Positions 26,480 to 35,324 of a stretch of 64,000 nt of DNA are shown in pieces. The stretch is from NCBI GenBank assembly GCA_965660145.1, contig CBFHYX010000007.1, positions 1 to 64,000 on the forward strand, written 5' to 3'. Under the pieces are notes generated by a model. The model was not told the origin of the DNA and ran no database searches. It was given only the letters and a program-made list of their open reading frames with translations. Made by a program: the position numbers and the translations under genes. The DNA comes from JABURQ01 sp029243145. Lineage in GTDB: Bacteria > Planctomycetota > Planctomycetia > Planctomycetales > Planctomycetaceae. Every line of letters begins with the position of its first letter. Positions within the stretch are counted from its first letter, which is position 1.

Positions 26480-26806
26480 TCAGCCTTTCGGAGGCGGAAC
26501 CGAGCCTGCGGACTGGAAAGTGAGACGATTGATCACGCTCCCCACTCCAGAGACAACTGCGGCAATTCGGCAAATTTCGGCAGCATCAGAGGGAGTTCCA
26601 TCAACCACGCCCTGTAAGCAGATGCCGTCTCTCGTGCGGTGGACGACCAGAGAGTGAAATTTGCACTCGCATTGCGTCAGCAGAGTTCGACGAACATTCA
26701 GTTCCGTCGTGTGAGGCAGAGAAAAATGCGAATCAGACGATTGATCAATTCGCTGGCTGGTAGAAACTGATGTTTCAGCTTCGGGGGGCAACGATTCAGA
26801 TCTCAT
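26480..26806 (-). CDS. Small BON-like domain protein
   Basis: 108 residues from ATG 26806. After a Ser-rich head of about 35 residues, VRRTLLTQCECKFHSLVVHR, GICLQGVVDGTPSDAAEICR and VVSGVGSVINRLTF have the alpha-beta pattern of a BON domain (GV..V.N.L ending), a small domain that binds phospholipid or mediates envelope interactions. There is no signal peptide, and the C-terminus is proline-rich. The role is unknown. The 190 nt after it, to rimI, hold nothing I can support. Confidence 0.6.
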   Translation of the reverse strand: MRSESLPPEAETSVSTSQRIDQSSDSHFSLPHTTELNVRRTLLTQCECKFHSLVVHRTRDGICLQGVVDGTPSDAAEICRIAAVVSGVGSVINRLTFQSAGSVPPPKG

Positions 26807-27016
26807 AGCGGCGCTCTTTTTTACGATTACTGAATTTTCCTTAATTCAAATCATCAGAGACTCTGGGGATTGCTCCTCGTCTTGAGAGAATAAAATGTAT
26901 GCCTTTTAAGACTCTTCTATATTAACATATCACCCAAAAAAGAAAGATCAATTTTCACTTATGGAGTGTTTCAGAAGAAAAAGAGTCTGATTTTGCGTGC
27001 AAAAAATAGCCCGCTG

Positions 27017-28060
27017 TCACTCAGGTCGCGTCGCGGCCGGTCTTCTGGCTGGAGCCGGGCAACAATCAAACGGGCAAACATCATGGTTCGGTCCAAATTG
27101 ACCAATTGCCTGCTTCGATGCAAGTTGTCCCGTCCGTTCCTGAATCAATTCCACCAACATATTGATGAATTTTGGGTGCAAGCCGACAGTCGCCGCGCGT
27201 TGCATGTTCAACCCGACTTCGGCACAGATTTCTTGGGCCTCTTCGTCGAGGTCGAACATCACTTCCATATGATCAGACAAGAAACCAATGGGGAGAACCA
27301 CGACATTCTTTACACCATTGGCTGAATAGTCTTTCAGGTAATCGCAAATGTCAGGATCGAGCCAAGGATCTTGAGGGCGTCCGCTGCGGCTTTGATAGAC
27401 GAGTTTCCAATCATCGGCTCCCAGACCGACTGCTTCGGCAACCAATCGCGACGCTTCGGTCAATTGCAACTCGTAATCACAGTTCTCAGACATCGAATTG
27501 GGGATGCTGTGAGCCGTGAAAACCAGATGATATGGATCACCACCAAAGGATTCCGCCGCCTGTTTGACATGGTCGGCATTCGCTTCCACGAAATCGGGAT
27601 GATTGAAAAATACCCGGATTTTATCGAACTGAGAGGCTTCCCAGCCACTCGTTTCACCCGCCCGATACATGTCTTCTCGATATTGGCGACAACTGGAGTA
27701 AGAGGAGTAACCGGCCAGCACCAATCCGAGAACCTTATCCACGCCGTCTTGCTTCATCTGCGCGACGGTGTCCTCGAGCATGGGATGCCAGTTCCGATTG
27801 CCCCAATAGATCGGCTGAGAGACCCCCGCTTCCTGCAATGCGGGTTTGAGAACCTGCAGCAGATCTCTCACCTGCTGATTGATGGGGCTGATTCCCTCGT
27901 AATGGTAATAGTGCTCGGCGACCTCTTCGAGACGTTCCCGCGGGATGTTCCGTCCTCGAGTGACGTTTTCGAGAAACGGCATCACGTCTTCTTTTTTCTC
28001 GGGTCCGCCGAATCCCACGACCAGGATCGCGTCGTAACTATCAGTCTGATTGTCTATCAC
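27017..28060 (-). CDS. hemH: Ferrochelatase with C-terminal cysteine cluster
   Basis: 347 residues. Ferrochelatase inserts iron into protoporphyrin or coproporphyrin. Visible are ILVVGFGGPEKKEDVMPFLE near the N-terminus, the catalytic histidine in LVFTAHSIPNSM, and VVLPIGFLSDHMEVMFDLDE with the conserved glutamate and histidine. The C-terminal tail carries CPFDCCP. With Cys in YSSCRQYRE near residue 124 it could hold a [2Fe-2S] cluster as in some actinobacterial and mitochondrial enzymes. No other heme genes are adjacent. Whether the substrate is protoporphyrin or coproporphyrin cannot be read from the sequence. Confidence 0.93.
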   Translation of the reverse strand: MIDNQTDSYDAILVVGFGGPEKKEDVMPFLENVTRGRNIPRERLEEVAEHYYHYEGISPINQQVRDLLQVLKPALQEAGVSQPIYWGNRNWHPMLEDTVAQMKQDGVDKVLGLVLAGYSSYSSCRQYREDMYRAGETSGWEASQFDKIRVFFNHPDFVEANADHVKQAAESFGGDPYHLVFTAHSIPNSMSENCDYELQLTEASRLVAEAVGLGADDWKLVYQSRSGRPQDPWLDPDICDYLKDYSANGVKNVVVLPIGFLSDHMEVMFDLDEEAQEICAEVGLNMQRAATVGLHPKFINMLVELIQERTGQLASKQAIGQFGPNHDVCPFDCCPAPARRPAATRPE

Positions 28061-28377
28061 GGTGTCAGGTTGCCTTCATTGAATAAAGAGAACTCAGGCC
28101 GATAAATCCGGCCCCATAGTAAGCGGCTCTCACAGATTATTGTGAGCTGACGCGGGAAAGCAAACCAGAATCCAAATTTCATCTTCAGTGAAGCAATCGC
28201 TACTCTCTACTGGAGTAATGGAGCAGGACCGGTTCCATGTTTGGGCTGGAAGTAGAAGTGGCCGGATGCCATGCTCTCGCTTGCGTGAGCTTGGCACCTG
28301 TTCTTTTCGCTTTTGATGGTCGCTTGAGCCTCCGGCACCCCGTTTGACAGGGTGGCCCATCCAATCTGAAAGATTGG

Positions 28378-28515
28378 TTGGGTGACGGAGTCACAAGACG
28401 ACTCATCATGATCGTTCAATTGTGTGAGAGATGTGGCAAACACAATTCGTAACTGCATGATGAAACATTTTGTCGCGTTGCGACACGCCCTATTCAGGAC
28501 GTGCCACCCTAATTC
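28378..28515. repeat. GGGTGACG...CTATTCAGGACG repeat, copy 1
   Basis: Shares GGGTGACG-n3-GTCACAAG, CGACTC-TCATGAT and CTATTCAGGACG-GCCACCC with 62996-63125. It includes the hairpin TGTCGCGTTGCGACA. Confidence 0.7.
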
Positions 28516-28530
28516 TAGCGTGTTTTTTGT

Positions 28531-28670
28531 TTTCCGCCGCGCCACCGCGCCTCTGCGTGAGTGAACTTCTTTCATCTGGGGCTATGCCTGCATTCCGAAA
28601 TTCGAAGACTACATGTGAAATCAGGGTTCAATCTTCATTTCAAACTCTTCAGTTTCCCAGCCACACAACA
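28531..28670. repeat. CTGGGGCT inverted-end repeat, copy 3
   Basis: CCTCTGCGTGAGTGAAC, CTGGGGCT (28576-28583), 69 nt, a worn right end TTTCCCAG (28653-28660), CCACACA. The spacing is the same as in copies 1 and 2. Confidence 0.8.
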
Positions 28671-28865
28671 GTGTTGCCCTACGACAACACATTCATTAGC
28701 TCATTTTTCTCGGCGTCCTCAGCGGTTCAATTTGCTTGAATCGTGTTCAAAAACGCCGGGGAGGGTGAGGCTCCTGCCGAACCACTCTTTTCAACAAGAT
28801 CGTTCCATAGAAAACGGCTCCGCGGGAGCGTCGCCCTCCCGGTCTGCTTATGACCTCGAACCCTT

Positions 28866-29340
28866 TGCGTTACTTCGCGTCTCGGCGGCTTTGCGTCGAA
28901 AAAATGATCTTGCCGACCATGAGCTACCAGAGTTAGCGTTCGGAGTTAGACTGACGGCGACTTGATCTTTGGCAATCAGAACGTCATGACATCCCGCAGG
29001 CCCCCGCGGCTTGCGCCGCAGGGCTATCAGGAAAACGCGCCCCTAAAACATAGCCCCACTGCGCAAGCAGTTGGGGTCGGTTCAAATGTCACTGCGTGTC
29101 GAAGGTCATATGTACGAGCCCTGCGCTCCTCGGCTATGCCTCTTGTGCCGGGCCATAGCCATTGTGCAAGCACAATGGCTGGGTTCGAGCGCCATAGATT
29201 GTTCAACAATGGCGACCGCTGCAACGTGAGAAAGGAGGCGATTTCGCGTGACGTGGAAGGTGCGCCTACTGGAAAAACATTATCTCACCAAAACGAAGCG
29301 ATCCGCGCAAACCGAAGAGAGACAACGACATGCTCAAGAG
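28866..29340. repeat. Long dispersed repeat, copy 1
   Basis: Shares with 63630-63945 three long blocks: CTTCG-GTCTCGGCG-CTTTGCGTC; ACCAGAGTTAGCGTTCG through GATCTTTGGCAAT and GAACGTCAT; and GACCGCTGCAACGTGAGAAA through CTCACCAAAACGA to TGCTCAAGAGTA. Copy 1 has about 215 nt between the second and third blocks where copy 2 has about 30. Confidence 0.8.
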
Positions 29341-29637
29341 TATGGAAGATGCCGGGTCAAGGGTATGGAAGAGTATGGGCCAAGAATTTTCAAGGGTATG
29401 AGCATGTGTGTCCCCGAATCTTGACATCTTGAACTCTTGAAACGGGTGTTGAGTGTTCGGGAATGGGTGTAATCCGTGTAACAGTTACAAATCGCTCGCT
29501 CTCGTGTCGATCCCCGCTTGACCAGATCTGTCAAATCAACAGAATTCCGGGACTTCACAAGTCGGAAAATTCCCATGAGCCATCCGTTTTCCCTTCCCCT
29601 GGAATCGGCTCGACCTGATTTGACTATCTTTTCACAC

Positions 29638-29674
29638 ATGAACACGCCATGAACACGCCATGAACACGCCATGA
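29638..29674 (+). promoter_or_regulatory. Three overlapping mini-ORFs leading into murE
   Basis: The 11-bp unit ATGAACACGCC occurs three times, at 29638, 29649 and 29660. Each encodes MNTP-stop, and each TGA overlaps the next ATG as ATGA. The last stop overlaps the murE ATG at 29671. No Shine-Dalgarno is evident in front of murE, so stop-start reinitiation may set its translation. Confidence 0.6.
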
Positions 29675-31230
29675 ACGCACAGACCGTTGTTAGTGATCTC
29701 CTGAAGCACTCGCCCGGCTTACGCCCGGTGAGGCTTAAGGCGTTGTTCCCGCTGGCGAGTTACATCGGCTGTGCAGATGCAAAAATTACGTCATGCTCGT
29801 CTGATTCTCGAACAGTGGAGCCCCAAGGCGCTTTCGTTGTGATCCCGGGCACAGAGAAAAATGGTGTCGAATTTGTCCCAGAAGCAATTGCTAAAGGCGC
29901 ATCGCTTCTCATCACCGAAAAGCCCCTCAACTCGCGAGGATTACCCCAAATCATTGTTCCCAGTGCGCGAGAGGCCTATGCCATCATTTGCAGCGCTCTG
30001 GCAGGTCATCCCTCACGATCTATGAATTTAGCGGCGGTGACGGGAACAAACGGAAAAACCAGTGTTAGTTGGATTTTACGATCCATTGTTCAGTCGTCTC
30101 ATGGTTCCTGTGGCATGATGGGGACGATTGAGTATGACGACACATTCAATATTTTCCCTTCGTCATTAACAACGCCCCCGGCTGAATCCATTCAAACCAT
30201 GCTTGGAAAGACAAGGAAAAATGGATGCCGACATGCGGTTCTCGAAGCCTCCAGTCACGCGATCGATCAACATCGTCTCGCCGGTTGTGAGCTCGATGCT
30301 GCCGTCATCACCAATGTGACTCACGATCATCTCGACTATCATGAGACACGCGAATCGTATTTGAAAACCAAAGCCTCGATTTCGCATTACTTGCGAGAGT
30401 CTGGTTTGATGCTGATTAACGCCGATGATCCCGGATCGTTGGAAGCCGCCATTTCAGTTTCGCATCCTTTGATTCTGACCTACGGCTTGAATATGCCGGC
30501 GGATTTGAAGGGCGTGATTCAAGAAGAATCCCTTCGCGGCAGTCGGTTCAGTGTTACCATCGATCACGAAGAACAAAGTTACTCGACTCCTCTCATCGGT
30601 CGGCATCAAGTTTCGAATTGCCTGGCGGCCATTGCCATTGCCATGCGATGGGAGATTTCTCCTGAGGATATTCAGCGAGGTTTGTCGAGACTACGATCCA
30701 TTCCGGGACGACTTCAACATGTCGAGCAACAACAAGGCGTCTCCTATTTTGTCGACTACGCACACACACCGGACGCACTCGAACAAAGCCTCTCACATAT
30801 ACGCCGACTAACATCAGGTCGAATCATTCTGGTGTTTGGAGCGGGCGGTGATCGTGATCCAGCCAAACGTCCGCTCATGGGGAAAGCCTCACAGCAAGCG
30901 GATATCTCGATTATCACCAGTGATAATCCGCGTTCCGAAAATCCTGACACAATTATCGATGATATCAAAGCCGGCTTGGATGCCGGGACAGAACACGTGT
31001 TTTGTGAGCCTGATCGTCGCAAAGCGATTGATCAAGCCGTTCGTCTTGCGTCCTCTGGTGATGTTGTTTTGATTGCCGGAAAAGGACACGAAAAAGAGCA
31101 GTTGATTGGGAATGATCGCATCCCTTTCGATGATTGTCTCGTGATCCGCGATTGTCTCGTGATCCGCGATTGTCTCGATCGACCTGCCCCTCGTTCCCAT
31201 CTGGCAATGACTGCAAAGTCTCACATCTGA
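29671..31230 (+). CDS. murE: UDP-MurNAc-L-Ala-D-Glu:meso-diaminopimelate ligase
   Basis: 519 residues. This is the Mur ligase that adds the third stem-peptide residue in the cytoplasm. The N-terminal UDP-binding domain has CSSDSRTVEPQGAFVVIPG, the ATP loop is TGTNGKTSVSW, and ATP/Mg residues lie in VLEASSHAIDQHRL and NVTHDHLDYH. The motif TSDNPRSENP (DNPR) predicts meso-diaminopimelate as substrate. The C-terminus is extended by an 18-bp in-frame tandem repeat (DCLVIR units). The ATG follows three mini-ORFs. The stop overlaps the murF start by one base (TGATG), so the two are translationally coupled. Confidence 0.96.
   Translation: MNAQTVVSDLLKHSPGLRPVRLKALFPLASYIGCADAKITSCSSDSRTVEPQGAFVVIPGTEKNGVEFVPEAIAKGASLLITEKPLNSRGLPQIIVPSAREAYAIICSALAGHPSRSMNLAAVTGTNGKTSVSWILRSIVQSSHGSCGMMGTIEYDDTFNIFPSSLTTPPAESIQTMLGKTRKNGCRHAVLEASSHAIDQHRLAGCELDAAVITNVTHDHLDYHETRESYLKTKASISHYLRESGLMLINADDPGSLEAAISVSHPLILTYGLNMPADLKGVIQEESLRGSRFSVTIDHEEQSYSTPLIGRHQVSNCLAAIAIAMRWEISPEDIQRGLSRLRSIPGRLQHVEQQQGVSYFVDYAHTPDALEQSLSHIRRLTSGRIILVFGAGGDRDPAKRPLMGKASQQADISIITSDNPRSENPDTIIDDIKAGLDAGTEHVFCEPDRRKAIDQAVRLASSGDVVLIAGKGHEKEQLIGNDRIPFDDCLVIRDCLVIRDCLDRPAPRSHLAMTAKSHI
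31132..31180 (+). repeat. 18-bp in-frame tandem repeat at the murE 3' end
   Basis: GATTGTCTCGTGATCCGC occurs at 31132-31149 and 31150-31167, then a partial copy from 31168. It encodes DCLVIR twice and DCLDRP. Confidence 0.9.
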
Positions 31231-32642
31231 TGAATACCCACACACTCGAACAACTCATCTCAGCCATCAACGGACGTAAATATCCGCAAGGCGAATTTTC
31301 GACCGCGACATTTGAATCGGTACAGCTCGATTCTCGAAATTGTCGTCCTGGCGATCTATTCTGGGCGGTGCGCGGAGAAAACCAAGACGGACACAATTTC
31401 ATTGCCGATGCCATCAAGCGTGGAGCAGTGGCGGCTGTGGTGAGTCAACCACTCCACAAGCCGTTTCCACAGATCGTTGTTGAAGATACACATTCCGCAC
31501 TCGGTCAATTTGCCAACTGGCATCGCAGTCAACAATCGGGGATGGTGATCGGTGTGACAGGTTCTGTCGGTAAGACGACCACCAGACACATGATTCATAC
31601 TGTCCTTTCGGGACGCTATCGCGGTGTTCAAAGCCTCAAGAACTTCAACAATCAGTTCGGCGTTCCTCTTAGTCTGCTCTCGATGTCGACTGACGACGAA
31701 TTCGCAGTGATCGAAATCGCGGCATCGGCTCCCGGTGAAGTGGCTGCATTGGGGAAAATTACCGAACATGAAGTGGCCGTGATTACCTCGATTGCAGAAG
31801 CTCATTTAGCCGGATTTGGATCGTTGGAAAGAGTCCTCGACTCCAAATGTGAGTTGATTGACACACTGAGCGAGAGCGGTTTTGCGATCCTGAACGGAGA
31901 CGATCCCCGTCTCTTGGAGTATTCGGAACGGCTCGACAAACCCTTTTATCTGTGTGGATATGGACCTCAAAATCACTTTCAGATTGAATCTGTCGAGATG
32001 TCTCCAACTGGGATGACTTTTGAAATCAACGGTCAGGAATTTCAGATTCCGGTATTAGGGCGTCATTTTTTGAACGCTGCCGCGATCTCAGTCGCCATTG
32101 CCACAGAGTTCGGGCTCGAAGTTGAAGAAATTCAGTCTGGTCTTTCGGAGTTTCAACCAATCTCAGGTCGATGTGCGCCGCTCCAAATCGGAACCTGGAC
32201 GGTGATCGACGATACCTACAACGCCTCTCCGCGGTCGATGCATGCTGCTTGTCGCGTATTGGCCGAATGGCCCGACTCAGGTCCAGAGAAAATTCTGGTG
32301 GCTGGCGATATGCTCGAATTGGGGCAATCCGCGGTGCAGCACCACCGCCATTTAGGGCACACCATTGCGGATTCCAGTATCGACTTCCTCATCGCTCACG
32401 GAGAATTTTCGGAGTGCATTGCATCGGCTGCCGTTCAGGCGGGCATGCCCGCTCATCGGGTCGCCGTGTGTGATTCGTTCGAGACGGTTGAGATTGTCAT
32501 GGACTGCTGGCTGAAACCAAAAGATGTCGTTCTCGTGAAGGGCTCACGGGCTATGAAGATGGAGCGTGTGCTCGATCTGATGGTAGACCTCAATAGACAT
32601 AATGAAGTTCAGCATTCCCGCAAAATGCTGAAAGCGGCCTGA
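31230..32642 (+). CDS. murF: UDP-MurNAc-tripeptide:D-Ala-D-Ala ligase
   Basis: 470 residues from ATG 31230, which overlaps the murE stop. MurF adds D-Ala-D-Ala to complete the pentapeptide. Motifs are VQLDSRNCRPGDLFWAVRGE in the N-terminal domain, the ATP loop GVTGSVGKTTTRHMI, IEIAASAPGEVAALGKI, ITSIAEAHLAGFGS, and DDTYNASPRSM in the C-terminal ligase domain. The length is normal. An upstream frame reaching 31134 lies inside murE and the tandem repeat and is not coding. About 320 nt with strong hairpins separate it from mraY. Confidence 0.96.
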   Translation: MNTHTLEQLISAINGRKYPQGEFSTATFESVQLDSRNCRPGDLFWAVRGENQDGHNFIADAIKRGAVAAVVSQPLHKPFPQIVVEDTHSALGQFANWHRSQQSGMVIGVTGSVGKTTTRHMIHTVLSGRYRGVQSLKNFNNQFGVPLSLLSMSTDDEFAVIEIAASAPGEVAALGKITEHEVAVITSIAEAHLAGFGSLERVLDSKCELIDTLSESGFAILNGDDPRLLEYSERLDKPFYLCGYGPQNHFQIESVEMSPTGMTFEINGQEFQIPVLGRHFLNAAAISVAIATEFGLEVEEIQSGLSEFQPISGRCAPLQIGTWTVIDDTYNASPRSMHAACRVLAEWPDSGPEKILVAGDMLELGQSAVQHHRHLGHTIADSSIDFLIAHGEFSECIASAAVQAGMPAHRVAVCDSFETVEIVMDCWLKPKDVVLVKGSRAMKMERVLDLMVDLNRHNEVQHSRKMLKAA

Positions 32643-32961
32643 TTTGAAGGAGACTCATTCCCACAACCATACACTCGTGATTTCGTTCTTTTGCGTTTAA
32701 GATTTGCGGGGATCCGACGCGATGTTTCATGGAAGAAACAGGAGCCGTTAAGCATTTGGATCCAGTGATTAATTTGGGTCGATCACTCCAGGTGTGGCTT
32801 ATCAACGAAATCATTACGATCATCTGCCGGGACACGATGTCCTGGCAGGTGATGATACAACAGCGGAAGCTTTTCAGCCTGAAATACTTCAGGTTTGAGA
32901 AGCTTCCCGCACAATGAATTCTCAACACTGAAAAGTTGAACTTGCCGAAGGGTCTCCCGCA
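32643..32961 (+). promoter_or_regulatory. Structured murF-mraY spacer / mraY leader
   Basis: A 319-nt gap inside an otherwise tight cluster. Two adjacent hairpins stand out. The first (32818-32857) is CTGCCGGGACA-CGA-TGTCCTGGCAG, extended by ATCATC/GATGAT beyond a 3-nt bulge. The second (32863-32910) is GCGGAAGCTT...CCTGAA-ATAC-TTCAGG...AAGCTTCCCGC. Neither has a T tract. A 62-codon frame at 32729-32917 overlaps them and is probably not real. Confidence 0.55.
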
Positions 32962-34065
32962 ATGCTCCTCTGGTTGTTGGACCATTTTGCTCCATTACTG
33001 GAGCAACTGGAATTCTATGCGTCTGGAGATTCCCGAGTTTTTCTCACGGCTCGAATTGCCTTGGCAAGTGTCACCGCTTTTCTGATGTCACTTCTGATCG
33101 GACCATTTGCGATCCGTTGGCTCAAAAGAAGGTGCCAAGAACGAATCGCGAGCGACTCGGATTATCTCAACGAATTGCAAGCTGATAAAGATCAGACTCC
33201 CACGATGGGAGGCCTCTTCATCGTCGCATCGATTGTTATGGCCATTCTGATGTGGGGGGATTTGTCAAACACCTTCACGCTTCTCGGTCTCTTCACGGTC
33301 GTCAGTTTTGGGACACTCGGTGCGTTCGATGATTGGACGAAACTGAGCACAACAAGTAATGGCATTCGTGCCAGAAAAAAGATGATTGTTCAATCGTTAT
33401 TGGCGGCAGTGATTTCAGGGTTTCTGTATATGGAACTCTCACAAATCCCCCGCGGGTTAGAACTCATTTGGCCTGTCGGAAATTCAGGACTGTTTCTCGG
33501 AATCGGTTTTTGCTTGTGGGCGGTGTTCGTAATGGTGGGTAGTTCCAACGCAGTCAACTTGACTGATGGGTTGGACGGTTTGGCGACCGGGTGTTCGTTG
33601 ATGTCGGGAGCCGCCTTTGCCGCTATTGCCTATCTTGCCGGGCATAAAGTTCTCTCGGCGTATTTGAGTATTCCTTACATTCCCGGGAGTGGAGAAATTG
33701 CAATTATGCTCGGCGCTCTCGTCGGTGCTCTGTTGGGGTTTTTGTGGTTTAACTGCTATCCGGCGCAAGTTTTCATGGGAGATACCGGTTCTTTAGCAAT
33801 TGGCTCGCTACTTGCTTTCTCTGCTCTTGTCACTCGACAGGAAATCCTGTTGGTCGTGATAGGAGGCGTTTTTGTCATCGAGACACTCAGCGTGATCTTA
33901 CAGGTCGGCTGGTTTCGGATGACGGGCCGTCGCCTGATTCGATGTAGTCCTTTGCACAACCATTTTCTGTTCAAAGGGGATCATGAAATTAAAATCGTTG
34001 TCCGGTTCTGGATCGGTGCGGCAATTCTCGCCATCGTCGGAATGGCGACTCTCAAAATACGATGA
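32962..34065 (+). CDS. mraY: Phospho-N-acetylmuramoyl-pentapeptide transferase
   Basis: 367 residues with about ten membrane segments, ATG 32962 with GAAGGG 9 nt upstream. MraY moves phospho-MurNAc-pentapeptide to undecaprenyl phosphate, giving lipid I. Family signatures are KDQTPTMGGLFIVASI, FDDWTKL, SSNAVNLTDGLDGLATG, FMGDTGSLAIGSLLA and CSPLHNHFLFKG with the HxH residues. The length is normal. It completes, with murE, murF and murG, the core of lipid II synthesis. Confidence 0.97.
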   Translation: MLLWLLDHFAPLLEQLEFYASGDSRVFLTARIALASVTAFLMSLLIGPFAIRWLKRRCQERIASDSDYLNELQADKDQTPTMGGLFIVASIVMAILMWGDLSNTFTLLGLFTVVSFGTLGAFDDWTKLSTTSNGIRARKKMIVQSLLAAVISGFLYMELSQIPRGLELIWPVGNSGLFLGIGFCLWAVFVMVGSSNAVNLTDGLDGLATGCSLMSGAAFAAIAYLAGHKVLSAYLSIPYIPGSGEIAIMLGALVGALLGFLWFNCYPAQVFMGDTGSLAIGSLLAFSALVTRQEILLVVIGGVFVIETLSVILQVGWFRMTGRRLIRCSPLHNHFLFKGDHEIKIVVRFWIGAAILAIVGMATLKIR

Positions 34066-34220
34066 AGCGTTAGGGAGAGAGGGATTCGGGAAGTCGATGC
34101 TGGATGTGTTGTCCTCATCGACTTCCCACCCTTCCCACGCACATCGGTTCTCTCATGGTGAATCTTCCTTATTGATTCGCTATTCTGTCTGCATACCTTG
34201 ATTCATCAGGAGCATGCAGC

Positions 34221-35315
34221 GTGGCGGAATTGAAACGAGCCATTTTCACGGGAGGCGGTACGGGAGGGCATCTCTTTCCCGGCTTGGCTGTCGTGGAAGA
34301 ACTTCGTGATCGTTTCCCTGACTTCACACCTTTGTTTGTTGGTTCTGAACGAGGAATCGAGAAACGCATTCTCAAAGAAGCCGGTCTCCGGCATCAATCG
34401 CTACCGATTCGTTCGTCGTCAGATCTAAGGTATGCTCCGATCTCTTTTCTCAAGAGCTATTGGCAGTCCAAACAGCTTGCTGCTAAGACACTCAAGGAGT
34501 TCAAACCAGACGTCGTCATTGGTCTGGGAGGCTTCGCCAGTGTACCCGTCGTTCGTGCGGCTCAAGCAATGCGGATCCCTACGCTTCTGCTTGAACAGAA
34601 CACGGTTCTAGGACGTGCTAACAAGTGGCTCATGAATCGAGCCACCAAGGTGTGCCATTCATTTGAGGAGAGTGTTCCCACAAGAGCCGACTTGAACAAA
34701 CATGTTGTGACAGGTAATCCGGTCAGAAAAGAAGTTCAAACGCTCTTGGCTCGCAAAATGAAATTTGCCACGTTGCAAACCATCTTGATCTTGGGTGGTT
34801 CACAGGGCGCGCAACCCGTCAATCGAATGTGGCTTTCTGTTGTGAAAGAAATGGGGGCGGAATTGGACAGTCTCCAGATCATTCATCAAACCGGTGAACT
34901 TGATTGCGTGATGATCAGAGAGGAATACCGCCAGCGGGGATTTTCATCAATTACAGAACCGTTCTTCGAGGTGCTTCCCACTTTGTATCGACAAGCCGAT
35001 TTGGTGATCTCTCGCGCGGGAGCCACCACACTAGCAGAGATTGCCTGTGCGGGGATACCGGCTATCTTGATTCCCTATCCTCATTCAGTGGGCGACCATC
35101 AACAGAAAAACGCCGAGTTATTTGCGGCTTCAGGAGCGGCGAAGGTGGTTCTGCAAACTTCAGAGAATCAGAATTCTTCTGAACTCACAGCGATCATTTC
35201 TACACTCCTCAATCAACCGCTGACAGAAATGCAGCAGGCAATGAGGAAACTGGCAAAACCAGACGCGGCAACACATGTTGTGGATGTGCTGGTAGAATTC
35301 AACCCGGTTAAATGA
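34221..35315 (+). CDS. murG: UDP-GlcNAc:lipid I GlcNAc transferase
   Basis: 364 residues from GTG 34221 with AGGAG 9 nt upstream. MurG makes lipid II on the inner face of the membrane. Motifs are FTGGGTGGHLFPGLAVVEEL, GLGGFASVPVVRAA, EQNTVLGRANKWL, ILGGSQGAQPVNRM and SRAGATTLAEIACAGIPAIL. It is the last gene of the cluster here: murC, murB, ftsQ/A/Z and ftsW/I do not follow, and the next gene is on the other strand. Confidence 0.96.
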   Translation: MAELKRAIFTGGGTGGHLFPGLAVVEELRDRFPDFTPLFVGSERGIEKRILKEAGLRHQSLPIRSSSDLRYAPISFLKSYWQSKQLAAKTLKEFKPDVVIGLGGFASVPVVRAAQAMRIPTLLLEQNTVLGRANKWLMNRATKVCHSFEESVPTRADLNKHVVTGNPVRKEVQTLLARKMKFATLQTILILGGSQGAQPVNRMWLSVVKEMGAELDSLQIIHQTGELDCVMIREEYRQRGFSSITEPFFEVLPTLYRQADLVISRAGATTLAEIACAGIPAILIPYPHSVGDHQQKNAELFAASGAAKVVLQTSENQNSSELTAIISTLLNQPLTEMQQAMRKLAKPDAATHVVDVLVEFNPVK

Positions 35316-35324
35316 TGGAGTCTT

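Larger units (their letters stand above)
28061..29637. repeat. Gene-free repeat field between hemH and murE
   Basis: No convincing gene. It contains a TGTCGCGTTGCGACA / ATTCAGGACGTGCCACC repeat (28378-28515), the third 85-bp CTGGGGCT unit, a CTCAGCGGTTCAA repeat (28701-28730), a GGGAGGG...CCCTCCC inverted pair (about 28755-28845) and a long repeat (28866-29340) shared with 63630-63945. Short frames in it are repeat translations. Confidence 0.7.

Noticed and set aside
29100..29200. Possible tRNA because of a GGTTCGAG-like stretch
   Set aside because: No acceptor, D or anticodon stems can be formed around it; it is part of a repeat.
29638..29680. CRISPR-like array
   Set aside because: The units are 11 bp, directly adjacent and have no spacers.
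32729..32917. 62-codon frame in the murF-mraY spacer
   Set aside because: It runs through both large hairpins and has no convincing ribosome site; structure explains the sequence better.
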